A stretch of 64,000 nucleotides of DNA from Maratus speciosus. Taxonomy: Eukaryota; Arthropoda; Arachnida; Araneae; Salticidae. Shown here piece after piece: positions 11,432-23,379 of the stretch. The stretch's first letter is position 1, and each line of letters opens with the position of its first letter. Below the pieces are notes generated by a model. That model was given only the letters and a program-made list of their open reading frames with translations, was not told where the DNA came from and searched no databases. Where the stretch lies: assembly GCA_963932465.1 (NCBI GenBank), contig OZ010792.1, forward strand, positions 283,509,836-283,573,835, in the 5' to 3' direction. A program made the translations under genes and the position numbers.

Positions 11432-12562
11432 GTGATTGGTGGCGATAAAATAAATTGTCATCTAGCCAAAGAGATTGGAGTTGCAAGTTTAAAAAGTGTC
11501 ATTGGTGGTGATTTTGGACATGTGAAATTCAAGAGATCCAATCGAGTAACTCCAATGAAAAGCTTCACGTGTGCTGTTAAAATCCATGATGATGGAGGTA
11601 CCGTCGATCCAGGGACTATTTTTCGCCGAGTTTCTTTCCACAAGAAATTAGAGGAAGAACTTAGGAAGTTCTTTGAGTATGAAATGGCTCCATTTCCGAC
11701 TTCTCTGTTTGATAACTTTGGGATGAGGAAAACGCGAAAATCGGTATTTTACGATTTGTTCACTCCCCTTAATAATTTAGAACAAACCATTAAAACTGTC
11801 CATGTGATTGATGGTGTCTTCCTCCTTCATCGAGTGAGTGTGGGAGCTAAGAGAAAAGTTCTCTTCAATTATTTCCAAGTACATTGGATATTTGAAAAAC
11901 AACTGTGGTAAAACTTTTAGTGGCTGTGATTTTACATCGGCCTTCTTCAGGCAGGGCAAACTGAAATTCGTCAATTTTGAAAAATCATGCTCACCTACAG
12001 GATGTTTTAACTGTCTTTAATAATCAATATGCTACGCCAGAAGAAGTAAGTGATGCGGGGAAGAAATTTATTGCCACCTTATACAATCCCCAGTATGACG
12101 AAACCACAACACAGCACAAATTGCGACACAACACATTTGCAAAACATCTTATGAAGACCCAATTTAACTTCCCTTCTCTGCCGCCAACTGAAGATGCAGC
12201 CAAATAACATTCATACAGAGTTTTTTTTCATCAGCTTCTGGAATGGAAGGGTGATGAATCCCACTGATAGGGGTTGGAAGTCATTCAAACATGGTATACT
12301 TCTAATCACCACGAACGATATAGCTGCAACACCAGAGCTTCTAAACACTCTGTCATGCAAATGTGCAAAGGGATGCAAAGGCGGTTTATGTTCTTGTAGG
12401 AAGAATGGTGTTAAATGCTCAATTATATGTTACCACTGTAAAGGTGCGTCGTGCACAAATACCGCAGAGGAAGAAGACTCACAAACTGGATACGACGAAA
12501 AAGTAGATATGGATAAGGATGCCTTCCATGTGCAGGAGGAAGAAGAACGGATTTTTTTTTAA
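11432..12562 (+). pseudogene. PIN-like protein with C-terminal TSO1-like CXC cluster, internally deleted
   Basis: This is a recognisable but broken copy of a protein family common as uncharacterised proteins in arthropods and cnidarians. In order: IHDDGGTVDPGTIFRR; FFEYEMAPFPTSLFDNFGMR (family: FQYEL...PPALF...G.MR); VIDGVFLLHRV (family: IDGG.LLHR, start of the PIN-like part); then, after a frame change, YLKNNCGKTF joined directly to SGCDFTSAFF (family: GCDTTSAF). The long stretch normally between these last two is missing. Frames then shift again to LPPTEDAAK, WNGRVMNPTDRGWK and the cysteine cluster CKCAKGCKGGLCSCRKNG with CYHCKGASCTN, ending in an acidic tail with stop at 12,560-12,562. The cluster is the metal-binding CXC type of Tesmin/TSO1. 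PIN-like domains are metal-dependent nucleases, but activity here is excluded by deletion and at least three frame breaks. Family naming is from memory of conserved blocks. Confidence 0.75.
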
Positions 12563-12960
12563 ATATATTAATTTTCTTGATTTTCTGTTATTATTATATT
12601 GTTTTTTAACATTTCATACATGAGAACATCAAAAAACCAATTTTATGAGATTTTTTAGAAAAAAATGGAAAAAAATACTTATTTGATCTATTATATCTCG
12701 CTTATTTTTGGCGGAATCTTTAGTCTGCGGTACTCAATCGATGCAGAATTTTTTGGTCTACAATTTATAAATGAGAATTGTTTCTGTAGATTGAACAGTT
12801 TTTGAGTTAATTGCAAAATACTTAAAAAAGTCCGAAACTTTTGAGGTTTTTGTGGTGCCACGTCTAAAGCTCAACAGAAAAAAATGGGACAAACTTCAAA
12901 TCCCTTCATTTGGATGTAAAAGAAAGTGATATAGTCCAAGAGCTGTTAAACATTTTAGGG

Positions 12961-13493
12961 AAGGTATTTGAGGCACCCTGAAAATTTGTGCAACACTTCT
13001 TTTGTAATGGCTGAATACAAAATCGAATGTCTGGCTGAAGGATCGTGGCCCAAAAACTGTGCCAGACACGTGTCAAGTGCCATTTTTTGACTACCCAAAA
13101 AAGGTATTTGAGGCACGCTGAGATTGAGACAGAATAATATTTATACTTAGAAAAAAATATTTTGAAAACGACAGACACTTTATTCGGCCCAAAAACTGTG
13201 CCAGACACGTGTCAAGTGCCATTTTTTTACTACCCAAAAAAGGTATTTGACGCACGCTGAGATTGAGACAGAATAATATTTATACTTAGAAAAAAATATT
13301 TTGAAAATGACAGACACTTTAGTCGGCCCAAAAACTGTGCCAGACACGTGTCAAGTGCCATTTTGCCAAAAATGGCACTTGACACGTGTCTGGCACAGTT
13401 TTTGGGCCACGATCCTTCAGCCAGACATTCGATTTTGTATTCAGGCATTACAAAAGAAGTGTTGCACAAATTTTCAGGGTGCCTCAAATACCT
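12961..13493. repeat. 139-bp tandem units ending in a palindrome
   Basis: The block GGCCCAAAAACTGTGCCAGA begins at 13,047, 13,186 and 13,325, an exact 139-bp period. The third copy runs into a palindrome centred near 13,366 (GTGCCATTTTGCCAAAAATGGCAC region), and the inverse arm runs out to 13,493. The outer boundaries AGGTATTTGAGGCACCCTGA (12,960) and its inverse (ending 13,493) are paired. The core CAGACACGTGTC is itself palindromic. Reading frames across it are repeat artefacts. Confidence 0.9.
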
Positions 13494-13611
13494 ACTCAAA
13501 AATGTTCAACATCTCTCCTACTAATAAAAACAATTTCCAGCTTTCCGCGAATTTTCGGTTAGAAAAATCCTATTTTTGCTGACCTATATGATAGCTTAGA
13601 AATTTTATTTA

Positions 13612-13760
13612 TAGTATGTTCATAATTAATCGAACCTATTTTAAAGTTGTCTAGAGGCGAAACTATCGTTCAGAATGTTGTAAAATTTTTTGGAGGACAT
13701 AACAAAAGTATGTTAATTTGTTTGAGCGAAAAAAAAAAAAAAAATCAGGAGGCCATTTGT
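13612..13760 (+). repeat. Right member of direct repeat pair (mariner-like end)
   Basis: Same orientation as 10,763-10,940 and roughly 70% similar by eye, including ATAATTAA.CGA.CCTA, TTTAAAGTTGTCTAG and a GACATAA.A motif. The long-inverted-repeat element lies between the two copies. Confidence 0.55.
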
Positions 13761-13915
13761 TGACGAACTACACATTTATCACATATTTACGATAGTTTAA
13801 CAAATTTTGTTGTAACCAAACATGTTCTGCATGCCTTTCATTATTTTCACATGCCATCTGGAATCATAAGATAGCATGTTCCACACTTGACTGCAGTGTG
13901 TTCTGGAAAATGCTA

Positions 13916-16242
13916 CACTCTAAATTAAAATGTCTGAAATTCAGACACTTAAGTGTCTGAAATGGAGTGTTCAATTTTCAGACATTTTAAAATGTCTGAA
14001 TTTTTTCAGACACTTTTTGCGTCTGAATTTCAGATACTTCAAACGTCTGAATCGCATCCATTTTTTGTAAGCATCATACGTAGCCATGTTTGACCACGTT
14101 GAATCCTGGAAAAATATTTGGCTGTGGTCCTGCCCCCCCCCCCCCCCCCAATACAGCCTGATTTTTTTGGGTGCTCTCAGTTTTGGTATACAATTTTCGT
14201 TACGCTGATAATTTAAATCTTTTACGACATTGTACTGATTATAATCAATATCTTGAACTTCGGGAGTAGAACAAGATTAAAAAACAAAAAATATTTATCT
14301 AAATATTAGATTTTTTTAATTTATTTTGTTTTTAACCTTATTTTACTTTAAAAGTTCAAAATATTGATTATAATCAGTACAATTTCGAAACAGATTTAAA
14401 ATATAAGCTTTACAAATATTGCACATCAAATTTGGGGGCACTACAGTCGTAATGTACAGTCGTGAATAATGAAAATAAATAAATAAATATTCTACTTTAA
14501 TAACATTGGGGAAAAAATGACTTTGGTATTTTGTTAAATATATTTGCGTTTTTAAACTTGTCCTACTCTAAAAGTTCAAAACTTTCAATCAGTGCAAGAT
14601 TTAAGATATCAGCTTTACAAAAATTCATGCAAAATCCCCCCCCCCAAAAAAAAAAAAAAATTGAAAATACTTATTTAAAAATTATGTTTTTAAAAAATTT
14701 ATATTTCTACATGGGCAAGTTTTTATGTAGATCAGAGGGTACTCACAAAAGCTATTCAACTATCAATAAAAACAAATAAGTACATATTCTATATTAAAAA
14801 CATGAGGAAAAAATAACTTATGGTTTCCAAACTTCTTTCGTCTTAAATATATACAGTAACATCTGTCATTTTTGTATTTTTCGTATAAGTGCATATAAAT
14901 AAAGTTACCACAATTTTAAATACGAAATCTAGTTAGAGGTTTTTAATTTTCCCATTATAAATTTCAAATTACTTTTTTATTAAAAATAATAAAAAAAATC
15001 AGTATTAGAGTTGATTGCAAATCAAATACATATGTATATTTTTACAGGCAGCTTCATATAATAGACGAGTCTCATTTACTTTATTTATCTTTTTTTAATC
15101 TGCGGTTTTATGCCAGGAAGTAAGAAAGCATTAGGTCATCTTTCAAAGTTTTTTTTTTCTTTACTTCCTTGTGGCCGTCCTTTACTGCGAGATAAAAATT
15201 ATCCATTGAAACTAAGAACTGACTTTGAATATATAATTCGTAATAAAAAAGAACGTCATAAGTTTAAAAATATATTCTTCTAGAATTAGTGGGGTTTTTT
15301 GCGAACAGATTCAAAACTAATTAAATTTCATGCAAGATTTTGTTTAGTACAATAAATAAAATCATAAAATACACTAATTTTACTACTATAAAGAAACTTA
15401 CTTGAGTTGCTGCAAGAGGTAAGAAAAATTCCTCGATTTGAAATTTTAAAAACTACCACAACCACAGTGAGGGAGAAAGACTTTCATCAGTTTAAAAGGT
15501 AATCCCATAATACATCCGACTAGCCATATTTAAAGAATGAGATGTTTCATCCTCAAAACAGGGCCCGCCAGACAAAAGTTTCTTTTTTTTTTTTTGCCAG
15601 CTTCGACAGGACGAAGATGAATAACACAATATTATTGATATAAATTAATACGAGTTAACACTAAGCCCATTGCACACGCTTTGTAGAATTTCCGGGTGTA
15701 ATCTTCAACCGTCGTCTACTTCTGTTCTGTGTCTATCCCGCCCTTATATGGACGAGAGCTTCTAAGAGACATTTGATGTCAAGCACACACGTCAGATGTA
15801 TGTATTCAATAAATAAATAATCCAAGTGAATACGAATTTAAATCACAGAACTTCAGATTCCGCGAAAAAAGAATTAAAATACATGCGTACATAAAAACAA
15901 ACTTCGTTTGAATTACAACGTATACCAACTTTGAACGAAGACATCTAAAACGCATGCGCGACTGGCAGTGCCCCAGTGCCCCCTGGTGGTTATTGCGTCG
16001 GAAGAATCAAAACGTCTTAAATTAAGACACGTTTGAAGCAACGAAGTGTCTTAAAATAAGACGTTTGCGGATATTTTAGACACTATTCTCAGTTCATTTA
16101 CACCATGATCATACTAACACACTTATGTATCTTAAATTAAGACATCTATAATGTCTTAATTTTCAGATTAAGACACTTAAGTGTCTAAAATTCTTTTTCA
16201 GTCACATATGTGTCTAAATTTAAGACGCCTCTATTTGCAGTG
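13916..16242. mobile_element. 2.3-kb non-autonomous element with palindromic subterminal motifs
   Basis: TA then CACTCTAAA at 13,914-13,924 and TTTGCAGTG then TA at 16,234-16,244 form short inverted ends. Just inside each end are clusters of AAATGTCTGAA, AGACACTTAAGTGTCT and TTAGACAC motifs in both orientations (13,930-14,050 and 16,005-16,225). The middle contains a hairpin at 14,229-14,392 (GTACTGATTATAATCAATAT with its inverse) and no recognisable transposase. Confidence 0.6.
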
Positions 16243-16245
16243 TAA

Positions 16246-16384
16246 CGATGCATAGTGCTACAAATTCTTTATTTTGTGGTAGAGTATAAGAAACGTTGTA
16301 ATTAGACTTGTATTTTACATGTACTAGCCGGAAAAATACGTGGACGTTTGGACTTTTTTAGACAATAGACAAAACTTATGAACA

Positions 16385-16434
<50 letters not shown>

Positions 16435-17178
16435 GTTTATTAATGATTTACGAATTGAATCATTTTTTTTATTTAAAAAAAGTTCAAGATAGCGTCTAAT
16501 ATGTAGTTTTGTAAATATCGGCTTTGAAAAGAACGGCCTATCTGGTTGGGTTCCAGCTTATTCAAAACTTGGTCTGAAATCAAGAATTCAATTTTTTTTT
16601 AGTTAACACAGTTTTTTACAGAATAAATCTAAAAAACATTGAACAAATTTAAACAATGACAAAATGGTGAACACTTCAAATGAATGTTGATTCTTATCAT
16701 TTTTTTTTTCCTTGGCTTTTGTATATATTTGTGGTTTTGTAAATATATCTTTTATTTTATCTGTTTAAAAAATATAACAATTTCAACAACAAATAGTATT
16801 TGAACGGAAAATTCTTAATTTCCTTCTGGATAAATATATGAGCAGAATATCAAGAAATATCTAAATCAGCTTTGGAATCTTTGATGGGGTTCAACACGAC
16901 AAACTTGTGTGAACATGCTTTTTCTACTTTGTTGTTTTTGAAAATCCAGCACAGAAACAAACTGTGTGTACAAGTGAGTTTGGGTTAAAATTAAGCTGTT
17001 TTAACCCTGATATAGATGCCCTCATCGGTAAACACCAGTGCCAGAATTTCACTGATTATAAAGTTATGTTTTGATAATAATTAAACGTATTTTTAATTAT
17101 ATTTGTAGTTTGTGTGTTGTTTGGAATTAGCTCATTGGAACTAGCAGTCATTGGAATTAGCAATTCTTGTTTTGTTAA
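16246..17178. other. No gene; long poly-T
   Basis: A T homopolymer of about 40 bases at 16,388-16,428. The rest is AT-rich with no recognised feature. Confidence 0.5.
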
Positions 17179-17180
17179 TA

Positions 17181-18170
17181 CAGTCGATCCTCGCTATAAT
17201 GAAGCCGGGATATCGTGAACACTCGGATGTAGTGGACATTTTTAGTGGCCCCGTCCGAACTTCCGTTTAACAAATGTTATTTTATATGCTTATAATGGAC
17301 AGCTGAGAATTGGTAGTTCATTTATAGCGGACTCAAATTTTATTTCCCCAGTTTTTTTTTCTTTTTTCAGTTCTTCAACTTTAAACTACTAATGCGCGTT
17401 TTAGAGAACTAAGAAGAGAACAACATCTCTCTTTTGGAAGCAATCGTTCTGTTGGAAAAGTCATGAAGACGGGTGACACCAGCAACGATTCGCAACTGCT
17501 TCCGATGCGCATGTCTTTCTTGTGTTGATGGAAGGGGGAAATGACAATGTTGTATGTGGAGGACAAAGACAAAGAAAAGTGCCATTAGCTCTGTGGCTGA
17601 AAAAGCATAGTGTACACATTTTTCCAAGGGACGTTGCTGAGCACTTCCAATCTTGCGATGATGAAGTGTACACTTTTGGTATCACTACATATGAATATTG
17701 TATCTGAAGTTAAACAAAAGAACGATGCTGAAGAAGACTTAGAAGACGATGCAGAAGAAGAACTTGAAATTTCGACACCTTTTATCTTGGAAGTGAAATC
17801 GACAGCGAATATCCAGAACATTTTCTTTCTACGGAAAGTGTCGACCAGAAAGTATTGGATTCTTTACTAATTGTTGATAAGAAAATTGATGAACTCTATT
17901 TAAAATCGAATTGTATTCAATCAAAATGCACTAATTTCTTCCATGAAATGTAAAAGTAAAATCAAGTTTTAGTAAGTAACTATTTTCCTTTTTACTATTT
18001 GATTTATTATCTATTTAATTAATAATTTTTAAGCAAATTACGTATTATTGCAATCACTATTTTTAACAATACTATATCATATGCTAAAAAAAATATTTTT
18101 TTCAAAGAATTTGGATATAGTGAACATATTGCTGGGTCCGCAGACTGTTCACTATAGCGGGGTTCAACTG
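17181..18170 (+). mobile_element. Tigger/pogo-like element
   Basis: Left end after TA: CAGTCGATCCTCGCTATAAT. Right end: ATAGCGGGGTTCAACTG at 18,170. These are Tigger-type inverted ends (CAGT.GA.CC.CG.TATA). The right TA duplication is lost or mutated (TC follows). The interior reads as decayed coding sequence, with an acidic plus-strand stretch near 17,710-17,790 (EVKQKNDAEEDLEDDAEEEL) like the acidic tails of pogo-type transposases. No complete domain is readable. Confidence 0.65.
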
Positions 18171-18988
18171 TCCTTCGTATGAAAATTTGCCTTTTTCTTA
18201 GGATAGGACAGCCGATAGCTTATAGAGATCATACAAAAATTTCCATACAGATATACTCCCTTATATTAGGTGTTGTCGCGAAAAATTTCTTTGTTTAAAG
18301 GTGGTTCGCGTACCAATAAAGGGAGAACCGCTAGGGTATAGATAGATGAGACTCATTTCGTCTTTTTTTTTACAGTGTATGCTAAATTTTGCCCGTTCAC
18401 GCTGTCGAGATGTCATCTGTACCATTAAGCTTTCTAAAGGTCGTTAGTAAAAATATTGGTACTGATACTTTATTCTTTAGTTAACTGAATCTTCTCTCAT
18501 TCCTATATAAAGAGAAAAATAATTATCTGTGCCCTGCTTTTTATCAAGAAATACAGGCATGAGTATTTTAAAAAGATGTTTACATTGTATAACCATTAAA
18601 ATAAAAATCCACTTTCTTTATTTTTATAAGAACACATTTCATTAAATATTCAAATAAAAATACCATTTAGAACTTTTGCGTTTAAGTCTTTCACCCTTGC
18701 ATTCAACAGAAGAAAAGAAATTGAAAAAGTGCTTTAAAAGAAATAAAAGAAAAACTATTTTATCTGAAATTTATCTTTTTATTGAAATAAAACTACAAAA
18801 TTTGAAATGGATTGCTGCTAAATCTGTATTAGAAAAAAGCAAGAAAATTAAAAAGGAAAAGAGCACTTTTATTAGTTTATTGGGTATAAGAAATGAGATA
18901 CACGTAATTCAACTTTAGAGTCTAATGAATAAAATAAACAAGTCTGAAAAATCATGCGTCTAGAATAGATTAAAAAATGTTTTCCAAC
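18171..18988. other. No gene seen
   Basis: AT-rich. The lysine-rich frame at 18,676-18,918 reflects A-rich sequence, with no recognised domain. Confidence 0.5.
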
Positions 18989-19069
18989 CAGGGTTCGTTG
19001 ATATATATCAACGGACATATATCTTGATATATATTATGATATATATCTTGATATATATCATGATATATA

Positions 19070-19335
19070 TTATATCGCCATACTCTTATTATAACTCTTA
19101 ACTAATTACTCTTAACTAAGGAAGAATGCATAACTATAAGATTACGTATAGTTTATTATTTACATTATTTACAGCAGCTGCTAAACGCAGCTCTCAGAAC
19201 AAAACACATCTTACAACTGCGCAGAATATTCTCGGCTACATGCAAAGCCTCACAAATCTCAAACTCTCTCTCTTTATGGTGCTGCCATCTTTTAATAAAG
19301 ATCTCTACTAATTCTGATTTGGTTGGGATATAACA
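19070..19335 (-). repeat. 3' LTR of the gypsy element
   Basis: On the minus strand it starts TGTTATATCCCAACC. It is 266 bp and differs from the other LTR at about 8 positions (roughly 3%), indicating insertion that is not recent but far from the oldest layer here. Confidence 0.92.
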
Positions 19336-19985
19336 CCCCTCCCCTCATAGTTCAAACGAACTACAGGCAATCTTGCTCTTTGACTTCTTTGAACTGGAGT
19401 ACTTTTCTTACAGTCCTCGTCATAAGTTTCAGTCAAATTGTCTTTCACAGATTTATCTGTCGTAACATCATTTTTATTACTCACAACTGTACCTGCCACA
19501 ATATCATGCGGAGGCTGAGATTGGCTTGGTTCTATAGTATCATCATTATTAAGCTGTTCCTTTATTTTTCCATTAATTCCAGAAAAACGATTTTGGTTAA
19601 CCCTTTCATACCTATCATAATTACTGTAATTTTTACCACTATGTCCCATATTTTCAACTTTGTCTGACATTAGTTTATCATTTCGATTCATCTCTATAAC
19701 TCTCTCTGGTATTTCATCACTTATCTATTTATTTCGTCTCAACTGATCAACGTGACGTTTACACATTATTCCGTCACATCTATTTACTAAAACCCATCTA
19801 CTCCCCAATAATTTCATAATTTTTCCTTTTACCCATTTCTCCCCTTTTCCAAAATTTTTAACAAAAACTAAATCATGAAGTTTATATTTGTGCAGAGGTT
19901 GCTGTATTTTAGGTTTTGATGGTAATACCAAGTGAAGGGCTGTTCGAACTGGCCTTCCAAACATTAATTCAGCAGGAGTTTTACC
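19308..19985 (-). pseudogene. pol: gypsy integrase C-terminal region and tail
   Basis: The frame enters from the insertion junction as KTPAELMFGRPVRTALHL, the classic end of the gypsy integrase core. It continues through a small beta-barrel-like region (HDLVFVKNFGKGEKWVKGKI...GSRWVLVNRCDG...KRHVDQLRRNK). An in-frame TAG at 19,725-19,727 interrupts it. The same frame then continues as a polar tail to the polypurine tract (SQRARLPVVRLNYEGRG). The catalytic DDE part that should precede it is absent; the N-terminal piece is 7.9 kb away at 27,863. Confidence in identity is high, function is lost. Confidence 0.88.
19336..19348 (-). promoter_or_regulatory. Polypurine tract
   Basis: On the minus strand GAGGGGAGGGG directly precedes the 3' LTR. 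This is the plus-strand DNA priming site. It overlaps the end of the pol reading frame (reading ...NYEGRGVISQPNQN into the LTR). Confidence 0.85.
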
Positions 19986-20605
19986 CAGTGGTGGGATTCA
20001 AATAATCTAACAACCGGTTCGCTGTCCGAATGATTTTTGATTCACAAAAATGAAAGAAAAAAAATCATCACACATAGATTATGAAACACTTTCCAATATT
20101 ATAAGAACATTGTTTAAAAAAAAAAAAAAAAAAAACCTTTGATCCTTTGGTACAGTGAAAAAAATCCTGAAACATATTACCCTATAAAAGGACGCTAATA
20201 AATATTCGGCAATCAGGAAATCCTGATCATAATTTCTATCAGAAAATGCATCAAAACAATCAGGGCTTAATAATAATAAAAGAAAAGTACGGGAGTCCTA
20301 ATATTCTGCAATGCTAAAAACCCTAGTGTGCTCCCCCCGTCACTCTAATCTGCATATTTATATTTCATACAGTATTTGCAAAATTTAAAGCATTTTTTTT
20401 TCTTTAGTAAAATAAAAATTTTAAATATATCTATAAGCATATACTTAGTTGTCAAATATTTCTGTTTCTAGTTATCATTCCTTCCGAATAGAAATATTTG
20501 TCTAATTTTAAAGTTAATTAATTGAATAATTCTGCGGTTAAATATGATAAGGATAATGATTCAGAAATAGTGTTAACACAAAAAGTAAACAGTTCGCAGC
20601 TGTGC

Positions 20606-20607
<2 letters not shown>

Positions 20608-20647
<40 letters not shown>
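20608..20647. repeat. TA microsatellite
   Basis: About 20 TA dinucleotides. Confidence 0.9.
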
Positions 20648-20651
<4 letters not shown>

Positions 20652-22530
20652 AATGAAATTTACAGAAATTAATATTTATATGCTGGAGAATGGAACAGCG
20701 TTTTTCAATTTCCAATAGAATATGCTTACCTTAAACTATAATCGATTCCTTCGGCATAACAATCTTTCGTGGTTAGTTCCTGAAAATCAGATTAAATGAA
20801 AATTTTGACACGGTTATCGGACAGATTCGATGCTTTTATAGAAAAAAAGGTAGCACTGCACGATTGCTTTCTATCAGAATAACTATACATGACAATTATA
20901 TCTAGTTACAAATGAAAGTGAACTTCGTAAATCCGCAGAGCAGAGCCTTAGCATTGGACATCGTTCATGTTACAAAATAAACAGAAAAATCACTAACGTG
21001 ATTTTTATACTCGTACAAAATAGAAGACAAAAACCTCAAACAAACAAAACCTCAAGCTGATGCCTATTGACTAAAATCAGAATATATTCTTTTCAGGTTC
21101 GATATCTGAATCAAAAAATAAAATAAACCAGCCAATTAAAAATTATCGTAATGTCACAAAATAAAATTGAACTGTAAGCAAATTCATTGTTCAATCTCTT
21201 GATTGGCGCCGTATCAACACGTCGCTGACATCACTACCAGACATAAATTTGAAAGTAGAATAGAAAAATACGATTCCTGTTTTCCTTTATTCTGACCAAA
21301 ATAGCATTAAAATGATTTGAAATAAAATAGAATACGTAATTTTTAAGGAGGATTTCTTTCCCTATGCATGAATAAATAAAATTTTGAATCTAAGACAATT
21401 TGAGCTTGATCCCGTCCAAACCCAAATACTGATATAAAAATTGAGTTGAAACAGCTCCTTACGTCACGTATAAGTATCTTGATAAAAAAGAATGCAAAAG
21501 CTTAGAGATGGGAAGGAAAAGGTAATTCAGACTTCGGTTTTGCGGAAGCGCTATTGCACTGGGCTCCGGAGTACGGGCATTACTCCTGTATTTATGAGCT
21601 CCTGTGAATTCCGACCAATATTTAAATATGTACAAAAACAAAGAAATACAGGAGCTAAACTTCGGTGGGGTCCAGCGCACATTAAGCCCAGAAAACAATA
21701 TAATATAAAAATAGCCGAAATGTAAGTTTAAGAATTAACCCATGTTCATGACCTAAAGTTGTATATAAGATATTTAGAAAAATATTATCCATGCTATAGC
21801 AGGTGAGACAAAGTTTTGCACGACCAAAACTTCTCGAGTTATGACATTTAGAGATTTTAGGAATATTTACCATTTTTTAGTAGAAACAAAAACCAGGCCA
21901 GACAACGCTGAAAATTCGTAAAATCAAGCAGGACGGTCGTTCTGCCAAGCCAAGCTGAAAAAAAAATGCTAACCCCGCCAAACAAACAAACGCCAAGAAT
22001 AAGGCAAGACACCGTAACTGCTTATTATACTGATGACAACTTCTCCATGTTAAATGAACGAAATATGCCAGCGTAAAATTTCCCATATCAAAAGAAGCAA
22101 TCATCGCAGAAAAATAAAACCAACACTAGAAGAACCTAATAAAGAAGATCTTCAATTTGAGACCAAATGCATCCTCATAAATTAATTATAAACAGAGATA
22201 TAGATTTTTTAAAATAACGTCGAGATACTGAAAATGACAGATTTATTTTCTTCGTCACAACTTATGTTTAAATCGAGGTAGAGACTTAAATAATGGACAG
22301 AAAAAAGTAAGGATTGAATTTTTGGATAGATATTTACTCAATCTACGTGCTTTTATAAAATTTAGCTTTAAAAACATTAATTTTCTATTCATAATTAGCG
22401 AAAAACTGTTAATTAGTTCTAAAGTTTACAAATTATGCCAAATAGCGATAAACCCGCCAAAACATTTTAGAAATCTTATACTTTTCTTTTATATTATCCT
22501 TTTGCATTGATTTCATCGAAGATAACTATG

Positions 22531-22849
22531 GCTGAGATTCAGATAGATTTTTCGCTGTTAGCGAAATGAGTTTGACCAATCAGAAGCCTGCATGTTTGAG
22601 AATATTTGCTGTTTGTGGATCCCGGCCTATGTCATGAAAGTTTTGAGTCATTTTTTTTAGTGCCGTGGATGAAGTGCAATGTTTGTAGAAATGTAGGCTA
22701 GGATCCAGATAGATTTTTCGCTGTTAGCGAAACGAGAATCGCCAATCAATAGCCTGTATTTCTGCAAACAGCGAAAAGTTCACAAAAATGCTGTCTTCTG
22801 ATTGATGAATCTCGTTTCTCTGACAGCCAAAAATCTATCTAGATTGCGC
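22531..22849. repeat. Copies of a fold-back MITE (AGATAGATTTTTCGCTGTTAGCG ends)
   Basis: AGATAGATTTTTCGCTGTTA followed by GCGAAA appears at about 22,541 and 22,708, with an inverse-type end near 22,806-22,840. A complete relative lies at 25,816-25,989. This is two partial tandem copies. Confidence 0.65.
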
Positions 22850-23086
22850 ACAATGGAGGATATTCCAAATATGGGTTCGAGGCTGAAAAAGTCACGTGAT
22901 ACCGGTAATTTATCCAAGGAACTTCTATCTGATAAGAAGGGAAGATACTACTACTTTGCCTCATGAACCGTTTCATTGGCTAGCGGGGATTTACATTACA
23001 CGTCTACGGAGACTTCCCTTCTTTACGATAGAAGTTTTTACCTTGACCACGTGATCAAAATGTAGATGGAATATCCTCCATTATGT
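22850..23086. mobile_element. Fold-back MITE (about 235 bp)
   Basis: AATGGAGGATATTCCA near the left end and TGGAATATCCTCCATT at the right end are inverse. Inside, CACGTGAT, AACTTCTATC and AAGAAGGGAAG also pair with inverse copies. There is no coding capacity. Confidence 0.75.
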
Positions 23087-23379
23087 TGAACACAATTTTG
23101 CATTTCCACATCCAGGTAGGGTATTAATTGTCATAACAACAATACATATTCGAAACTATTTAAGGCACTGATTCTGAACTCCTTTGCTATACCTTTCAAT
23201 ATTAAAGAAGTTGTTGTCTCCATAGTAACAGTACTTTTCTGTATTGCTTTCTCTAAAACACATACATAGAAATTTAACAAAGAGCGCTCAGAATCAACAC
23301 CATAACAGAGAGCCTTCATACATAAGAGTGGTGATATATGCACAGGAAGCATGCTCATTTCAAGTTTTTGCCGAAAGTA

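Larger units (their letters stand above)
10951..13585 (+). mobile_element. DNA element with long inverted repeats carrying a PIN/CXC-family gene relic
   Basis: The left arm, about 10,951-11,320, is mirrored by 12,617-12,920 plus 13,495-13,585. Matching blocks include AATTCGCGGAAAGCTGGAAA at the outer edge, TTTGAAGTTTGTCCCA, GTGGCACCACAAAAACCT, ATTGAGTACCGCAGACT and ATATCTCGCTTATTTTTG inside. The right arm is interrupted by a 0.5-kb tandem/palindrome insert (12,961-13,493). Between the arms lies one broken gene (11,432-12,562). Arms of roughly 370 bp with a single gene between them argue for a DNA transposon, but a clean target duplication was not found and the superfamily is unknown. Confidence 0.7.

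Noticed and set aside
13230..13582. Cys/Trp-containing frames on both strands
   Set aside because: Both read through the 139-bp tandem palindrome; the same peptide appears on both strands because of the inversion.
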